A DNA stretch of 36,420 nt from Candidatus Eisenbacteria bacterium (GCA_035712245.1 DASTBC010000060.1:1-36420), one strand, 5' to 3'; counted from the first letter of the stretch, positions 1-8,382 are shown. The notes: generated from the sequence alone by a model not told the origin. Numbers and translations are program-made.

Positions 1-1413
1 GGGGTCAATCGCGACTTCGCTCACGGGAACGCCCTTTCCACCGCGAATCGCGAGCCGTTCGGGATAGGCGCCGATCGCGGGTTTGAGCGCGCGCAGGCGG
101 CGGTCCTCCTCGTTGGGGTAGAGCTGCGCGCGAAGGCCTTCGCGCAGCGTGGACGCGTTGATCGCGCCCGATTCGACCGCGCGGGCGATCGCGAGGCCCG
201 TCAGGTACCCGCGCACCGACATCCGCGTGGGCTCCGCCTTGTGCGCGCGCTGATAGCGCGCGCGGAAGGAGTCCGCCGGAGCGCCGTCGAGCGCGTAGTC
301 GGAGAGGAAGAAGACCGCCCCCTCGAGCCCCTGCCGCGCCTCGGGATCCAGCTCCTCGGGATCGAGCGAGTGGAATCCGAAGACGCGCGCGCCCGGCCAC
401 GTCGTGGGGAGCTGCGCCCCCGCGATGCCCATGAGCCGCGGAGGGCCGATCAGGATCAGCGCCGTGGGCTTCTTCGACTGGAGCGCCTTGAGCTCCTTCG
501 TGAGGTCGGCCTCGGTCTCCTTCACGCGCTCCGTGCCCACGATGCGGATCGCGGCGAAGTCGCACGCCTTCGCAACCTCGGCCGCGAGGGTCGAGTCCTC
601 GCGCGTGCGTGCGACCAGGATCCCGGCGGTGGCGCGGGGAGCGACGCCCGCGAGATGGCGCGCGAGCGCGGACGCGGACGTCTGGGGCCCGATGTGGAGC
701 TGGAAGACGCCCTCCCCCAGGATCGCGAGCCGCTCGTTCGTCGCCGACGGCGAGATCAGGACCGCGTCGAGCACCTGGGTCGCGGCGGCGAGCGGCGCCG
801 TGTTCGCGCTCAGGATCTCCCCCACGAGGAGCGAGACACCGTGATCCTTGAGCAGCCATCGCGCCTTCCGCGCCCCGACGAGGGGATCCCCTTCCGAGTC
901 GTGGAGGATGAGCCCGATCGGCGGCGCCCACTCGCGGTTGTGCTCCTCGACCGCGACGCGGAGTCCGTTCACGAAGGTCTCCCCGAAGCGCTCGTAGCGG
1001 CCGCTCAGGGGAACGACCACGCCCACCTTGGTCAGGCCCTGGGCCGCCCGCTTCACCGCGACCGAATCGGCGGCGCAGCTCGCGGCGCCCGCGAGAACCG
1101 CCTCGAGCTTCGCCTTCTCCGCGGAAGCGGCTCCCGCCGCGAGGCCGATCCGGGCCGCCCACTCCCGCTCCGCCGCGCGCGGCATCGGCTCGAGCCGCCC
1201 CACCTCCGGCGATTCCGCGTACTCGACCGCCCAGCGCGGCACGTCGGGGTGCTTCCCCTTCTCCATGAGCCGCGCCTTGAGCTCCGCGGCACGATTGTCC
1301 GGATACCGCTTCTCGGATGGGCTCTTGCCGCTCTTCTGCGCGGCCGCATCCGAAACGCCCATCGCGAAGAAGAGAACCAGCGCCGGCGCCCAGAGAGGGA
1401 AACCGGGCCTCAT
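1..1413 (-). CDS. Periplasmic binding protein, Peripla_BP_6 / Leu-Ile-Val-binding type, 3' end outside window
   Basis: The frame is open for 471 codons from an ATG and runs off the left edge, so the C-terminus is missing. An N-terminal signal peptide (hydrophobic ALVLFFAMG, then AAA) points to export. After a charged spacer of about 100 residues the type-1 periplasmic-binding fold begins (VGVVVPLSGRYERFGETF), followed by the segment GLILHDSEGDP and a pattern like Leu/Ile/Val receptors and LpoA-type activators. No transporter genes are seen beside it, so solute receptor and envelope-enzyme activator are both possible. A GAGGTGAC ribosome site precedes the ATG. The ATG lies 1 nt after the stop of the carbonic anhydrase-like gene, so the two are probably co-translated. 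A longer open frame on the other strand is a GC-bias shadow. Confidence 0.8.
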   Translation of the reverse strand, partial: MRPGFPLWAPALVLFFAMGVSDAAAQKSGKSPSEKRYPDNRAAELKARLMEKGKHPDVPRWAVEYAESPEVGRLEPMPRAAEREWAARIGLAAGAASAEKAKLEAVLAGAASCAADSVAVKRAAQGLTKVGVVVPLSGRYERFGETFVNGLRVAVEEHNREWAPPIGLILHDSEGDPLVGARKARWLLKDHGVSLLVGEILSANTAPLAAATQVLDAVLISPSATNERLAILGEGVFQLHIGPQTSASALARHLAGVAPRATAGILVARTREDSTLAAEVAKACDFAAIRIVGTERVKETEADLTKELKALQSKKPTALILIGPPRLMGIAGAQLPTTWPGARVFGFHSLDPEELDPEARQGLEGAVFFLSDYALDGAPADSFRARYQRAHKAEPTRMSVRGYLTGLAIARAVESGAINASTLREGLRAQLYPNEEDRRLRALKPAIGAYPERLAIRGGKGVPVSEVAIDP

Positions 1414-1414
1414 G

Positions 1415-1930
1415 TCACCTCGGAATGGCCGCATGCTCCCTCGCGAGCAGGACGTAGTGATCCGCCGACTCCTTCAGTCGCGCCAGGTAGGCCGATGGAA
1501 TGGGACCGCGGACGACCGCCGGAACGCCGGCGACGAAGGAACGAGGCGGCACGACGGTGCGCTCGAGCAGGACGCTCCCGGCCGCGATCAGCGACTCCTC
1601 GCCGATCTCGCAGTCGTCGAGCACGACCGCCCCCATGCCGATCAGACATCGATGGTGGATCGTCGCGCCGTGAAGGATCGCCCGGTGTCCCGCCGTCACC
1701 TCGTCCCCGATCTGGAGTGCGCCCCGCCCCCGGGTCAGGTGCAGGATACAACCGTCCTGGATGTTCGTGCGAGCCCCGATGCGGATCGGGCCCACGTCTC
1801 CCCGCACCACGCAGCCGTACCAGATGCTCGCGTCCTCGCCCAGAACGACGTCGCCCACCACGACGGCGGTGGGCGCGACGAAGACCGATGGGGGTACGAC
1901 CGGAGAGCGTCCCGGGAGCGCGGCGATCAA
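1415..1930 (-). CDS. Gamma-class carbonic anhydrase family protein (left-handed beta-helix)
   Basis: A 171-residue protein made of hexapeptide repeats (VVVGDV, VVRGDV, IRIGAR, IQDGCI). It matches the YrdA/PaaY/CaiE group of gamma-carbonic-anhydrase-like trimers. Candidate zinc histidines are in CILHL and the later TAGHRAILHG and IHHRC segments, so the three-His site appears kept. Family members hydrate CO2 or act as acyltransferase-like scaffolds, and the sequence alone does not separate these. The start is TTG, the most upstream start codon in this frame, with no clear Shine-Dalgarno, so the N-terminus is uncertain by a few residues. It follows the DUF151 gene by 34 nt and precedes the binding-protein gene by 1 nt. 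Confidence 0.88.
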   Translation of the reverse strand: MIAALPGRSPVVPPSVFVAPTAVVVGDVVLGEDASIWYGCVVRGDVGPIRIGARTNIQDGCILHLTRGRGALQIGDEVTAGHRAILHGATIHHRCLIGMGAVVLDDCEIGEESLIAAGSVLLERTVVPPRSFVAGVPAVVRGPIPSAYLARLKESADHYVLLAREHAAIPR

Positions 1931-1964
1931 GGCCGCGTGCGGCGCGGGGCGCCGGCGGGATTTC

Positions 1965-2480
1965 CTAGAGATCCTCGGGATTCCACTTCCCGAAGTCCTC
2001 GGGGTTCATCTCCTCCAGGTAGCGTCGCAGCTCCTCGGCCTTCTCCTCGGGGCTCTTGTCCGGCGGGGCCGCCTCGGTGGGCTTTCGCGCGGACTTCCGG
2101 AACACCTCGTCGACCACGAAGATCGGCACGCGGGACCGGAGCGCGATGGCGATGGAGTCGCTGGGACGGGCGTCGACGGGCACCGCGCCGCCGCCGCCGT
2201 CCAGGTAGATGTTCGCGAAGAACGTGGTGTCCTTGAGATCGGTGATCACGACCCGCGAGACCTTCGCCTTCAGGGACTCGATGATCGTGACCACGAGATC
2301 GTGCGTGAGAGGACGCTGGTAGCGCTTCCCCGCCAGCTCCATGTGGATCGCGGTCGCCTCGGTCGGTCCGATCCAGATCGGAAGGACGCGGTCTCCCTCG
2401 ATCTCCTGCAGGATCACGACCGGGCTCTTGGACCGCTCGTCGATGGCGAGACCGCCGACGCGTACCGGTATCATCCCCAT
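1965..2480 (-). CDS. Bifunctional nuclease family protein (DUF151)
   Basis: A 171-residue protein of the DUF151 family. The N-terminal part carries the diagnostic run around VVILQEIEGDRVLPIWIG, then EATAIHMEL, TFFANIYLDG and the signature VDARPSDSIAIALR. Characterised plant and bacterial relatives have nuclease activity; whether this copy does is not shown. The last 45 residues are a charged tail rich in Glu, Lys and Pro. The ATG lies 3 nt after the PpiC lipoprotein stop, so they are one transcription unit. Family identity is secure and the cellular role is not. Confidence 0.9.
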   Translation of the reverse strand: MGMIPVRVGGLAIDERSKSPVVILQEIEGDRVLPIWIGPTEATAIHMELAGKRYQRPLTHDLVVTIIESLKAKVSRVVITDLKDTTFFANIYLDGGGGAVPVDARPSDSIAIALRSRVPIFVVDEVFRKSARKPTEAAPPDKSPEEKAEELRRYLEEMNPEDFGKWNPEDL

Positions 2481-2483
2481 GCG

Positions 2484-3830
2484 CTACTTTCCTTCGGGCG
2501 GTCCCGTAGACGGCGCGTCCGGCGGCGGTGCGTTCTCGGCGCCCCCGGGAGGCGCGCCCTCCTCCAGCGTGGGCGCGGGCTTTTCCATGTTCTCGAGCAT
2601 CCACTTGGCGGAGCCCGCGAGCTCGGCGTCGGGATGGACGCGGAGGAACTCCTCGAATTCCTTCTTCGCCATCTCGTACTCGCCCATCTCCTCCGCGTAC
2701 GTGAACCCTATCATGAACCTCGCCTGTACCGAAACCGAGTCCTGGGGGAATCGCGCGATCAGGTCGCGGTAGAGCTGGATGCGCTGCACCGGCGTGGTCG
2801 CCGCCTGCGCTTCCTTGAAGTAGTCCGCCGCCGTCTTGTTCGGCGCGAGCGCCGCCCGGATCGAATCCTCGAAGATCGTGGCGTTGTAGAACTGACGGAG
2901 CGAGTCGCTGAGGGATTTCCCGTACGCCTCGCGGGCCTCCATGCGCAACCGGCTCCGGAGCCGCTCGGCCACCGCGTCGTAGGGCTGGAGCGTCTTCTCG
3001 TGCCGCTCCTCGACCTTGATCAGGTGCCAGTTCTTCTCGACCTGGAGCGGCTGGCTGACCCGTTCGACCGGGAGCTCGAACGCGGCCGCGGTGATCGGCG
3101 GCGCCTTTCCGATACCGGGGACGATCTCGCTCTCCCGCGTGACCCATCCGAGGTTCCCGCCGGTCTGCTTCGTGGTCATGTGGGTCGAGTACTTGGACAC
3201 GGTCGCGTCCCACGCAGCACCCTTCTGGAGCTCCTTGCGCACCCGCTGGGCCTTGGTCTTGCTTTCGAGCTGGATGTGCCGGACGCGGGCGCGGGGCATG
3301 ACCGTGAACTCGTCCGGATGCTGGTCGTAGTAGGCCCGGACGGAGTCCTCGGGAACGTCCGGAGCCCTCGCGAGCATGACGTCGTAGTAGCGGCGCATCA
3401 GGAGGAGCCGGCGGTTCTTCTCCAGCTCCGCCTGGAAGGTCGAGTCCTTCGCGATCCCTTCCTGGACCGCCGCCCGGTAGAAGGTTTCCTCGGTGATGAG
3501 CCGGTTGATCGCCTCCTTGTACCCTTCGGGCTCGCGGAGCTGTGTCCGCATGTTCGCCGGGGCCGTCTGGATCAGCGAATCCACCTCGTGGCGCGTGATC
3601 TTGCGTCCGGCCACGGTCGCGACGACCGGTCCGAGGGTGTCCGGCGCCGCGGGCTTCCAGCCCTTCGCGGCGCCCGCGGACGTGGCGCCCTGCCCGTCCG
3701 CCGGACGGGATCCGCCGCTCGAGCAGCCGGCCAGCGCGAGGAGGAACATCACGAGAGACGCCGCGATCGCGCGGCGCGAGCCATTTCGATCGCCGACCGT
3801 GCGGCGCGACACTACTTGCGTACGACCCAT
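2484..3830 (-). CDS. PpiC-type peptidyl-prolyl isomerase lipoprotein (SurA/PrsA-like) with C-terminal TPR
   Basis: A 448-residue exported chaperone. A basic N-terminus and hydrophobic segment end in the lipobox LALAGC (Cys36), predicting a lipid anchor. A SurA-N-like helical region (about 70-165) is followed by a parvulin domain (about 175-275, starting near RARVRHIQL and including GGNLGWVTRES and WHLIKVEERHE). A C-terminal TPR-like repeat (about 345-420, RFMIGFTYAEEMGEYEMAKKE fold type) and a Pro-rich tail follow. It probably assists folding of exported or outer-membrane proteins. The chosen ATG overlaps the rplI end by 19 nt; an internal GTG seven codons downstream (Val7) is an alternative start and would keep the signal sequence. 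Linkage to DUF151 is tight (3 nt). Confidence 0.9.
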   Translation of the reverse strand: MGRTQVVSRRTVGDRNGSRRAIAASLVMFLLALAGCSSGGSRPADGQGATSAGAAKGWKPAAPDTLGPVVATVAGRKITRHEVDSLIQTAPANMRTQLREPEGYKEAINRLITEETFYRAAVQEGIAKDSTFQAELEKNRRLLLMRRYYDVMLARAPDVPEDSVRAYYDQHPDEFTVMPRARVRHIQLESKTKAQRVRKELQKGAAWDATVSKYSTHMTTKQTGGNLGWVTRESEIVPGIGKAPPITAAAFELPVERVSQPLQVEKNWHLIKVEERHEKTLQPYDAVAERLRSRLRMEAREAYGKSLSDSLRQFYNATIFEDSIRAALAPNKTAADYFKEAQAATTPVQRIQLYRDLIARFPQDSVSVQARFMIGFTYAEEMGEYEMAKKEFEEFLRVHPDAELAGSAKWMLENMEKPAPTLEEGAPPGGAENAPPPDAPSTGPPEGK

Positions 3831-4255
3831 ACCTTGACCGGTGCCTCGATGTCCTGGAAGAGGTGGATGGGGACTTCGAACATGCCGAGCGCCTTGAGCG
3901 GCTCGGCGAGACGGATGTTCTTGCGCTCGACGGCGAATCCCTGCTTCTCGAGCGCCTCCTGGATGTCGCTCACGGTGACGGAGCCGTAGAGCTGGTCCTC
4001 GTCGCCGACCTGGACGCTGAACTGGAGCGACTGCTCCACGAGCCGCTGCCGGAGGGCCTCCGCGGCCTGCCGCTGCTTCTGCTCCCGCGAGTGGCGGGCG
4101 CGCTCCCGGTCCTTGAAGACCGCCTGCGAGTTCCCAACCGCCGCGATCGCCTTCTTCCGCGGCAGGAGGAAGTTTCGCGCGTAACCATCCGCCACCTTGA
4201 CCGCGGCCCCGCGCGACCCGAGCCCGTCGATGTCTTCGAGAAGAATGACCTCCAT
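3812..4255 (-). CDS. rplI: 50S ribosomal protein L9
   Basis: A 147-residue L9, the normal length. The N-terminal rRNA-binding domain is clear (MEVILLEDIDGLG, then VKVADGYARNFLLPRKKA), followed by the long connecting helix and the C-terminal domain (VQVGDEDQLYGSVT, IHLFQDIEAPVKV). The open frame extends 29 codons upstream, but the internal ATG at MEVILLED is the family start and is preceded by AGGAGG at good spacing. It is the last gene of the rpsF-rpsR-DUF2232-rplI order and overlaps the start of the PpiC lipoprotein gene. Confidence 0.97.
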   Translation of the reverse strand: MEVILLEDIDGLGSRGAAVKVADGYARNFLLPRKKAIAAVGNSQAVFKDRERARHSREQKQRQAAEALRQRLVEQSLQFSVQVGDEDQLYGSVTVSDIQEALEKQGFAVERKNIRLAEPLKALGMFEVPIHLFQDIEAPVKVWVVRK

Positions 4256-4269
4256 CGTTCCTCCTGTGC

Positions 4270-5262
4270 CTACTCGTCGCCGCCCCGCCCGCCCCGGGGG
4301 CCGAAGAACCCCTGGACCGCGCGCCGGCGGAAGTCGAACCATGCGTCGAAGAAGCCGATCCCCAGCACCAGAGGGAGCACGAGGATCGGAGCGAGTCCTA
4401 CCAGGATCAGGCTCGCGATCTGGACCGCGGGCCTCACTTCATAGGCGATCGCGAGAAACCGCAGCACCGCGAATCCCTGGATCGCGTACGCGATCGCGAG
4501 CGGGAACGCCAGGTTCACGCCCGCCTCGACCGCGGGGCTCAGGCGCGTCGCCATGAGGGCGAGCGCCACCGCCGCGACCCAGGCACCGACCGCGTGCACC
4601 CTCCACGTCGAGAACTCCGCGAACGTCGGGAACCCACCGCGGTCCTGGAACAGGACCGACGCGAGCCAGCAGTTGATGGAGAGCACCAGGATCCACTTGA
4701 GCGCGAAGAGCGACGGCAAAAGGAGGTTCCACATCCTCCCCGCCTGCGTGAGCACGCGCTCGAACTCCGCGGCCGAGATGCCCAGCGTCTGCGACACGCG
4801 CCGCTCGCTCTCGAGCTGGCGGATCGCCTCGATCCGCTCCGTCAGGAGCCGGCTCAGCTCGTCCAGCCCGCCGGTGAGCAGGTACCCCGCCGCGACCAGG
4901 AGCACGGGCGCCACCGCGAGCACGAGCGTGGTGGAGGCCGGGACGCCCCGCCTCGCGCACGCCGCCAGGCAGAGTCCCGAGCCCGCGAGCACCGCCACGA
5001 AGAAGAGCTGGGAGGGTTCCTGCACGCCGGCGGCGTACACCGCCCCCAGCGTGGACGTGGCGGCGAGGAGCCCCAGAAGGAGCCCCACGCGTCGCGTGAG
5101 CCAGAGGATCCCGAGCGGCATGAGCCCGTAGAGCCAGGGAACCGGCGCGGGTATGTCGTTCGACGCGATCGCGATCAGCAGCACTCCCAGGAGGAGAGCA
5201 CCGAGCACGCGGACAGCCTCGAAGAAGAAAGCCGGACGTTCCGGCTCCGCTACCTGATCCAC
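4270..5262 (-). CDS. DUF2232 (YybS-like) integral membrane protein
   Basis: A 330-residue polytopic membrane protein between rpsR and rplI, the usual place of DUF2232/YybS genes. About eight hydrophobic segments are visible, starting with VLGALLLGVLLIAIA and ending with LILVGLAPILVLPLVLG. A central cytosolic loop (about 135-185) is amphipathic and charged. The C-terminus is short and Gly/Arg-rich. The open frame continues upstream through rpsR in another frame, which is an artefact; the GTG 2 nt after the rpsR stop is taken as the start. The biochemical role of the family is not established. The gap to rplI is 14 nt, consistent with co-transcription. Confidence 0.85.
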   Translation of the reverse strand: MDQVAEPERPAFFFEAVRVLGALLLGVLLIAIASNDIPAPVPWLYGLMPLGILWLTRRVGLLLGLLAATSTLGAVYAAGVQEPSQLFFVAVLAGSGLCLAACARRGVPASTTLVLAVAPVLLVAAGYLLTGGLDELSRLLTERIEAIRQLESERRVSQTLGISAAEFERVLTQAGRMWNLLLPSLFALKWILVLSINCWLASVLFQDRGGFPTFAEFSTWRVHAVGAWVAAVALALMATRLSPAVEAGVNLAFPLAIAYAIQGFAVLRFLAIAYEVRPAVQIASLILVGLAPILVLPLVLGIGFFDAWFDFRRRAVQGFFGPRGGRGGDE

Positions 5263-5264
5263 TA

Positions 5265-5507
5265 CTACCGATACTGCTCGCTGGTGAACGGCAGGAGCGC
5301 CAGGATGCGCGCCCGCTTCACGGCCTCGGTGATCTGCGACTGATGCCGCGCGCATGTTCCGGAGATCCGCCTCGGAACGATCTTCCCGCGATCCGTGATG
5401 AAGCGCGTCAGTCGCCGGTCGTCCTTGTAGTCGATCCGGTCGACCTTGTCGAAGCACAGCTTGCAGAACTTCCGTCGAAACGATCGCGATTCGCCGTCGC
5501 GAGCCAT
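5265..5507 (-). CDS. rpsR: 30S ribosomal protein S18
   Basis: An 80-residue S18 with the family core [17 protein letters not shown], then [24 protein letters not shown] and the C-terminal [10 protein letters not shown]. It retains the paired cysteines (CKLC) and the CARH cysteine, as in zinc-type S18. It binds S6 and 16S rRNA in the small-subunit platform. It follows rpsF by 41 nt; no ssb gene lies between, unlike in many Firmicutes. The stop codon is 2 nt before the start chosen for the DUF2232 gene. Confidence 0.97.
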   Translation of the reverse strand: MARDGESRSFRRKFCKLCFDKVDRIDYKDDRRLTRFITDRGKIVPRRISGTCARHQSQITEAVKRARILALLPFTSEQYR

Positions 5508-5548
5508 TCAACCTCCTCGTGGCGTGACGTGGATTCCCGTACCCGTAC

Positions 5549-5929
5549 CTAACCCGAGACCGCGGCCGATTCTCCGCCAGGAGCGGGGGCTGCCGTCTCC
5601 GTCCCGGGCGCCTTGCCGGCCTCCTCCGCGGGCTTCGGCGACTCCTTCGGAGCGATCACCGTGAGATGGCGCAGGATTCCCTCGTTCAGGCGGAACCGGC
5701 GGTCCATCTCCGCGATGAGCGTCGCGGGGCTCTTGTGCTTCACGTGGACGTAGGTGCCGTCGCGGCGCTTGCCGATCATGTAGGCGAGCTTCCGCTTGCC
5801 CCAACGCTGGACCTCGGCGACCTCGCCGCCGGCCTGCGTGATGGCCTGCGTCACGCGATCCACTTCCTCGTTCACCCGCGCCTCCTCGAGGCCCGGGTCG
5901 TAGATGACCGTCGTCTCGTACAGTTTCAT
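5549..5929 (-). CDS. rpsF: 30S ribosomal protein S6
   Basis: A 126-residue S6. The ferredoxin-like core is recognisable (MKLYETTVIYDPGLEE, WGKRKLAYMIGKRRDGTY, RFRLNEGILRHLT). The last 30 or so residues are a Glu, Ala and Pro-rich extension, longer than the minimal S6. An upstream ATG eight codons earlier is in frame, but MKLYETT matches the family start and has GAGGAG just upstream. It begins 7 nt after the pth stop and is followed by rpsR. Confidence 0.96.
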   Translation of the reverse strand: MKLYETTVIYDPGLEEARVNEEVDRVTQAITQAGGEVAEVQRWGKRKLAYMIGKRRDGTYVHVKHKSPATLIAEMDRRFRLNEGILRHLTVIAPKESPKPAEEAGKAPGTETAAPAPGGESAAVSG

Positions 5930-5936
5930 CGTCTCC

Positions 5937-6515
5937 TCACTCGTCCGTTGCATCGCGTCCGAATCGATTCCACCGGTTCATGGCCTGGGTCAGGCCCGCC
6001 GCGGAAGCGTCGAACGCGCAATCGCAGGCCGCCTGGACCACCGGCGGCACCAGCTCCCGCTCGTCTTCCCGAAACGGAGCCAGAACGTACTGCGGCAGAT
6101 CCGCCGAAGCGGGAGCGGGGCCGACCCCGATCCGCAGCCTCGGAAATTCCCCGGAGCCGACCGCCGCGATGATCGATTCCAGTCCGTTGTGTCCGCCGGC
6201 GCCGCCTCGCGGACGGAGCCGGATCGTGCCCAGCGGCAGATAGACGTCGTCCGCGATCACGAGGATCTCGGACGCCACCCAGCCCTCCGCGACGAGATCC
6301 CGTACCGCCTGGCCGCTCCGGTTCATGTATTGCTGCGGCTTCACCAGGGTGACGGGCTTGCCCGCGGCGCGTCCCTCTCCGCGAAGCATTCCCTTGTCGC
6401 GCTTCCACCCCGAGAACCGGTGCAGCTTCGCCGCCAGCGCGTCCACCGCCCAGAAACCGGCGTTGTGTCGCGTCTGCTCGTACTCGGAGCCGGGGTTCCC
6501 GAGGCCCACGACCAC
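5937..6515 (-). CDS. pth: Peptidyl-tRNA hydrolase
   Basis: A 192-residue Pth, which recycles peptidyl-tRNA released from stalled ribosomes. Family motifs are all present: GLGNPGSEYEQTRHNAGF with the catalytic His, KPQQYMNRSG, the conserved Asp segment VIADDVYLPLG, and GGAGGHNGLES. The start is a GTG preceded by GAGG, 10 nt after the rplY stop, so prs-rplY-pth is one operon. This order matches the widely conserved prs-ctc-pth arrangement. Confidence 0.96.
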   Translation of the reverse strand: MVVGLGNPGSEYEQTRHNAGFWAVDALAAKLHRFSGWKRDKGMLRGEGRAAGKPVTLVKPQQYMNRSGQAVRDLVAEGWVASEILVIADDVYLPLGTIRLRPRGGAGGHNGLESIIAAVGSGEFPRLRIGVGPAPASADLPQYVLAPFREDERELVPPVVQAACDCAFDASAAGLTQAMNRWNRFGRDATDE

Positions 6516-6525
6516 GCCGACCTCG

Positions 6526-7191
6526 TTAACCTTCCTTGCCTCCCGCCTCGGCGGCCTCTTCCTTCTTCTCCTTCACCAGCTCCGGCTCCGCGGCCGCGGC
6601 TTCCTCGGCCGGCTTCGCCTCCTCCAGCACCGTCGGCGGCACCACCGTCGCGATGGCGCGGTCCGCCTCGGTGAGGATCTCGACCCGGTCGGCCTTGAGA
6701 TCGCTCACGTGGAGCGAGTCGCCGATGTTGAGCGCGGAGACGTCCACCTCGAGCTTGGAGGGGATGTCGGTCGGAAGGCACTCGACCTCGACCTCGCGGA
6801 GCAGGTGCTCGAGGATGCCGCCTCCGTCCTTGACGCCGATCGCCGTCCCGACGAGCACGACCGGGACCTCGACGACGATGCGCTCCGTGAGCGAGATGTG
6901 CTGGAGATCGAGATGCAGGATGTTGCCGCCGACCGGATCCCGCTGGATCTCGCGGATCAGGGCCTTCCGGTCTCCGACGCCGTCGCCCTCCACCTTGAGG
7001 TCGACGATGACGTTGGACCCCTCGGCGCTCTCGATGACGAACTGCAGATCCTTGAGCCCCACCGTGAGCGCGATCGGCTCCTCGCCGCGCCCGTAGTACA
7101 CGGCGGGGATGCTGCCCGCCTGGCGGAGCTTCCTGGCGACGCCCTTGCCGACGCCGCTCCGGCGCTCGCCTTTCAGTGCTTGCATGGCCAT
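6526..7191 (-). CDS. rplY: 50S ribosomal protein L25/general stress protein Ctc form
   Basis: A 221-residue two-domain L25 (TL5/CTC type). It binds 5S rRNA through the N-terminal beta-barrel (LKGERRSGVGKGVARKLRQ, then IPAVYYGRG, HLDLQHISL). The C-terminal TL5 domain follows (ERIVVEVPVVLVG, LPTDIPSKLEVDVSALNIGD). The final 35 residues are an Ala, Glu and Lys-rich disordered tail. Two ATGs lie two codons apart, and either could be used. It sits 19 nt after prs and 10 nt before pth. Confidence 0.96.
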   Translation of the reverse strand: MAMQALKGERRSGVGKGVARKLRQAGSIPAVYYGRGEEPIALTVGLKDLQFVIESAEGSNVIVDLKVEGDGVGDRKALIREIQRDPVGGNILHLDLQHISLTERIVVEVPVVLVGTAIGVKDGGGILEHLLREVEVECLPTDIPSKLEVDVSALNIGDSLHVSDLKADRVEILTEADRAIATVVPPTVLEEAKPAEEAAAAEPELVKEKKEEAAEAGGKEG

Positions 7192-7210
7192 CGTGCTTCT
7201 TCCTCCGTTC

Positions 7211-8224
7211 CTAGATGAACAACGAGCTCAGCGATTCCTCGTCGTGGATCCGGCGGATCGCCTCGCCGAGCAGCGCCGCCACCGAGAGAACCTTGATCCG
7301 TTCCGGGATCCCCTCCGGGTCGTGCGGGATCGTGTCCGTGATCACCAGCTCCTTCACGTCGGAATCCAGGATCCGCTCCTGCGCGTCGCCGCACAGCACC
7401 CCGTGCGTGGCGGCCGCGAAGATCTCGCGCGCGCCCGCTTCGCGCAGCGCGCGCGCCGCCTCGACCAGCGTCGAGCCGGTCGAGATGATGTCGTCGAAGA
7501 TCACGACGTTCATCCCCTCCACCTCCCCGATCACGTTCATCATCTCGACCGCGTCGGGCCGCGGCCGGCGCTTGTCCACGATCGCGAGGCTCCCGGAGAG
7601 CCGCTTCGCGTAGGCGCGGGCCATCTTCACGCTCCCGATGTCCGGCGCCACGACCACCGTGTTCGGGATCCGGAGCCTGAGGAAGTAGTCCACCAGGACC
7701 GGCGCGGCGTAGAGATGGTCGAACGGGATGTCGAAGAATCCCTGGATCTGCGCCGAGTGCAGATCCATCGTCATCACCCGGTCCGCGCCCGCGGTCGTGA
7801 TCAGGTTCGCCACGAGCTTCGCCGTGATCGGCACGCGCGGCTGATCCTTCCGGTCCTGGCGCTGGAATCCGAAGTACGGAATCACCGCCGTGACCCGCCG
7901 CGCGGACGCGCGCCGCACCGCGTCGATCATGACGAGCAGCTCCATCAGATTCGTCGCCGGCGCGAACGTCGGCTGCACGATGAAGATGTCCGAGCCGCGG
8001 ATGTTCTCGTTGATCTTCACGAGCGTCTCGCCGTCCGCGAACTGGTCCACCGTCGCGTCCCCGAGCTCGATCCCGAGGTACTCGCAGATGGCCGCGGCCA
8101 GGGGGCGGTTCGCGTTCCCCGTGAAGAGACGCAGGCGCGTCTCCGCCGAGCGCATCCGGGGCGGCTCCGGTTGAGCCTTGATCGAGGGCGCCGCGCGCCG
8201 ATCCGTCGCCAGCTTCACCGTCAT
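7211..8224 (-). CDS. prs: Ribose-phosphate pyrophosphokinase
   Basis: A 337-residue class I PRPP synthetase that makes PRPP from ribose 5-phosphate and ATP for nucleotide, His, Trp and NAD synthesis. Motifs include LFTGNANRPLA, YFGFQRQDRKDQPR, DLHSAQIQGFF, the divalent-metal region VAPDIGSVKMARAYAKRL and the PRPP loop FDDIISTGSTL. An extra N-terminal stretch of about 25 residues precedes the usual start near RLRLFTG; an internal ATG (MRSAETRLRLF) would remove most of it, but the upstream ATG has a GGGAGGAGGG site. The product may feed the phosphoribosyltransferase encoded at 9.9-10.8 kb. The leader contains a large structured inverted repeat. Confidence 0.96.
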   Translation of the reverse strand: MTVKLATDRRAAPSIKAQPEPPRMRSAETRLRLFTGNANRPLAAAICEYLGIELGDATVDQFADGETLVKINENIRGSDIFIVQPTFAPATNLMELLVMIDAVRRASARRVTAVIPYFGFQRQDRKDQPRVPITAKLVANLITTAGADRVMTMDLHSAQIQGFFDIPFDHLYAAPVLVDYFLRLRIPNTVVVAPDIGSVKMARAYAKRLSGSLAIVDKRRPRPDAVEMMNVIGEVEGMNVVIFDDIISTGSTLVEAARALREAGAREIFAAATHGVLCGDAQERILDSDVKELVITDTIPHDPEGIPERIKVLSVAALLGEAIRRIHDEESLSSLFI

Positions 8225-8254
8225 CCCTCCTCCCGGTGCATGGACCCCAAAACG

Positions 8255-8378
8255 AAGCGACCCAAAGACCGGCTGACGACTTCATCAGCCGGGCCCGACG
8301 CGCCGCGCGGCGGTCGACGGACCGGAGGGCTTCGCCTCCGGGGCCCGCGATCGAAATCTGTGGGTCTTTGGGTCGCTT
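8255..8378. repeat. 124-nt structured inverted repeat in the prs leader
   Basis: Arms 8255-8270 and 8363-8378 are perfect 16-bp reverse complements (aagcgacccaaagacc and its complement). They enclose smaller inverted repeats: 8271-8276 with 8285-8290 (6 bp), 8291-8296 with 8341-8346 (GGGCCC with GGGCCC), 8301-8304 with 8309-8312, and 8322-8328 with 8335-8341 (7 bp; its last pair competes with the GGGCCC pairing). The predicted shape is one long closing stem with several internal hairpins on either strand. On the minus strand it lies between tRNA-Gln and prs and ends about 30 nt before the prs ATG. It could be a cis-regulatory leader, a processing site or a miniature repeat element; no known riboswitch consensus was recognised. 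Confidence 0.75.
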
Positions 8379-8382
8379 GCCG

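Noticed and set aside
241-1968. Plus-strand open frame of 575 codons
   Set aside because: Antisense to the binding-protein and carbonic-anhydrase-like genes, which have clear motifs and ribosome sites.
1761-3989. Plus-strand open frame of 742 codons
   Set aside because: Antisense to DUF151 and the PpiC lipoprotein genes; no recognisable domain and typical shadow composition.
8271-8378. Possible hammerhead ribozyme (CUGACGA on the plus strand and GAAA at 8354-8357)
   Set aside because: The segments flanking the two core motifs do not form stem II, and the CUGACGA bases pair better in a simple 6-bp hairpin.
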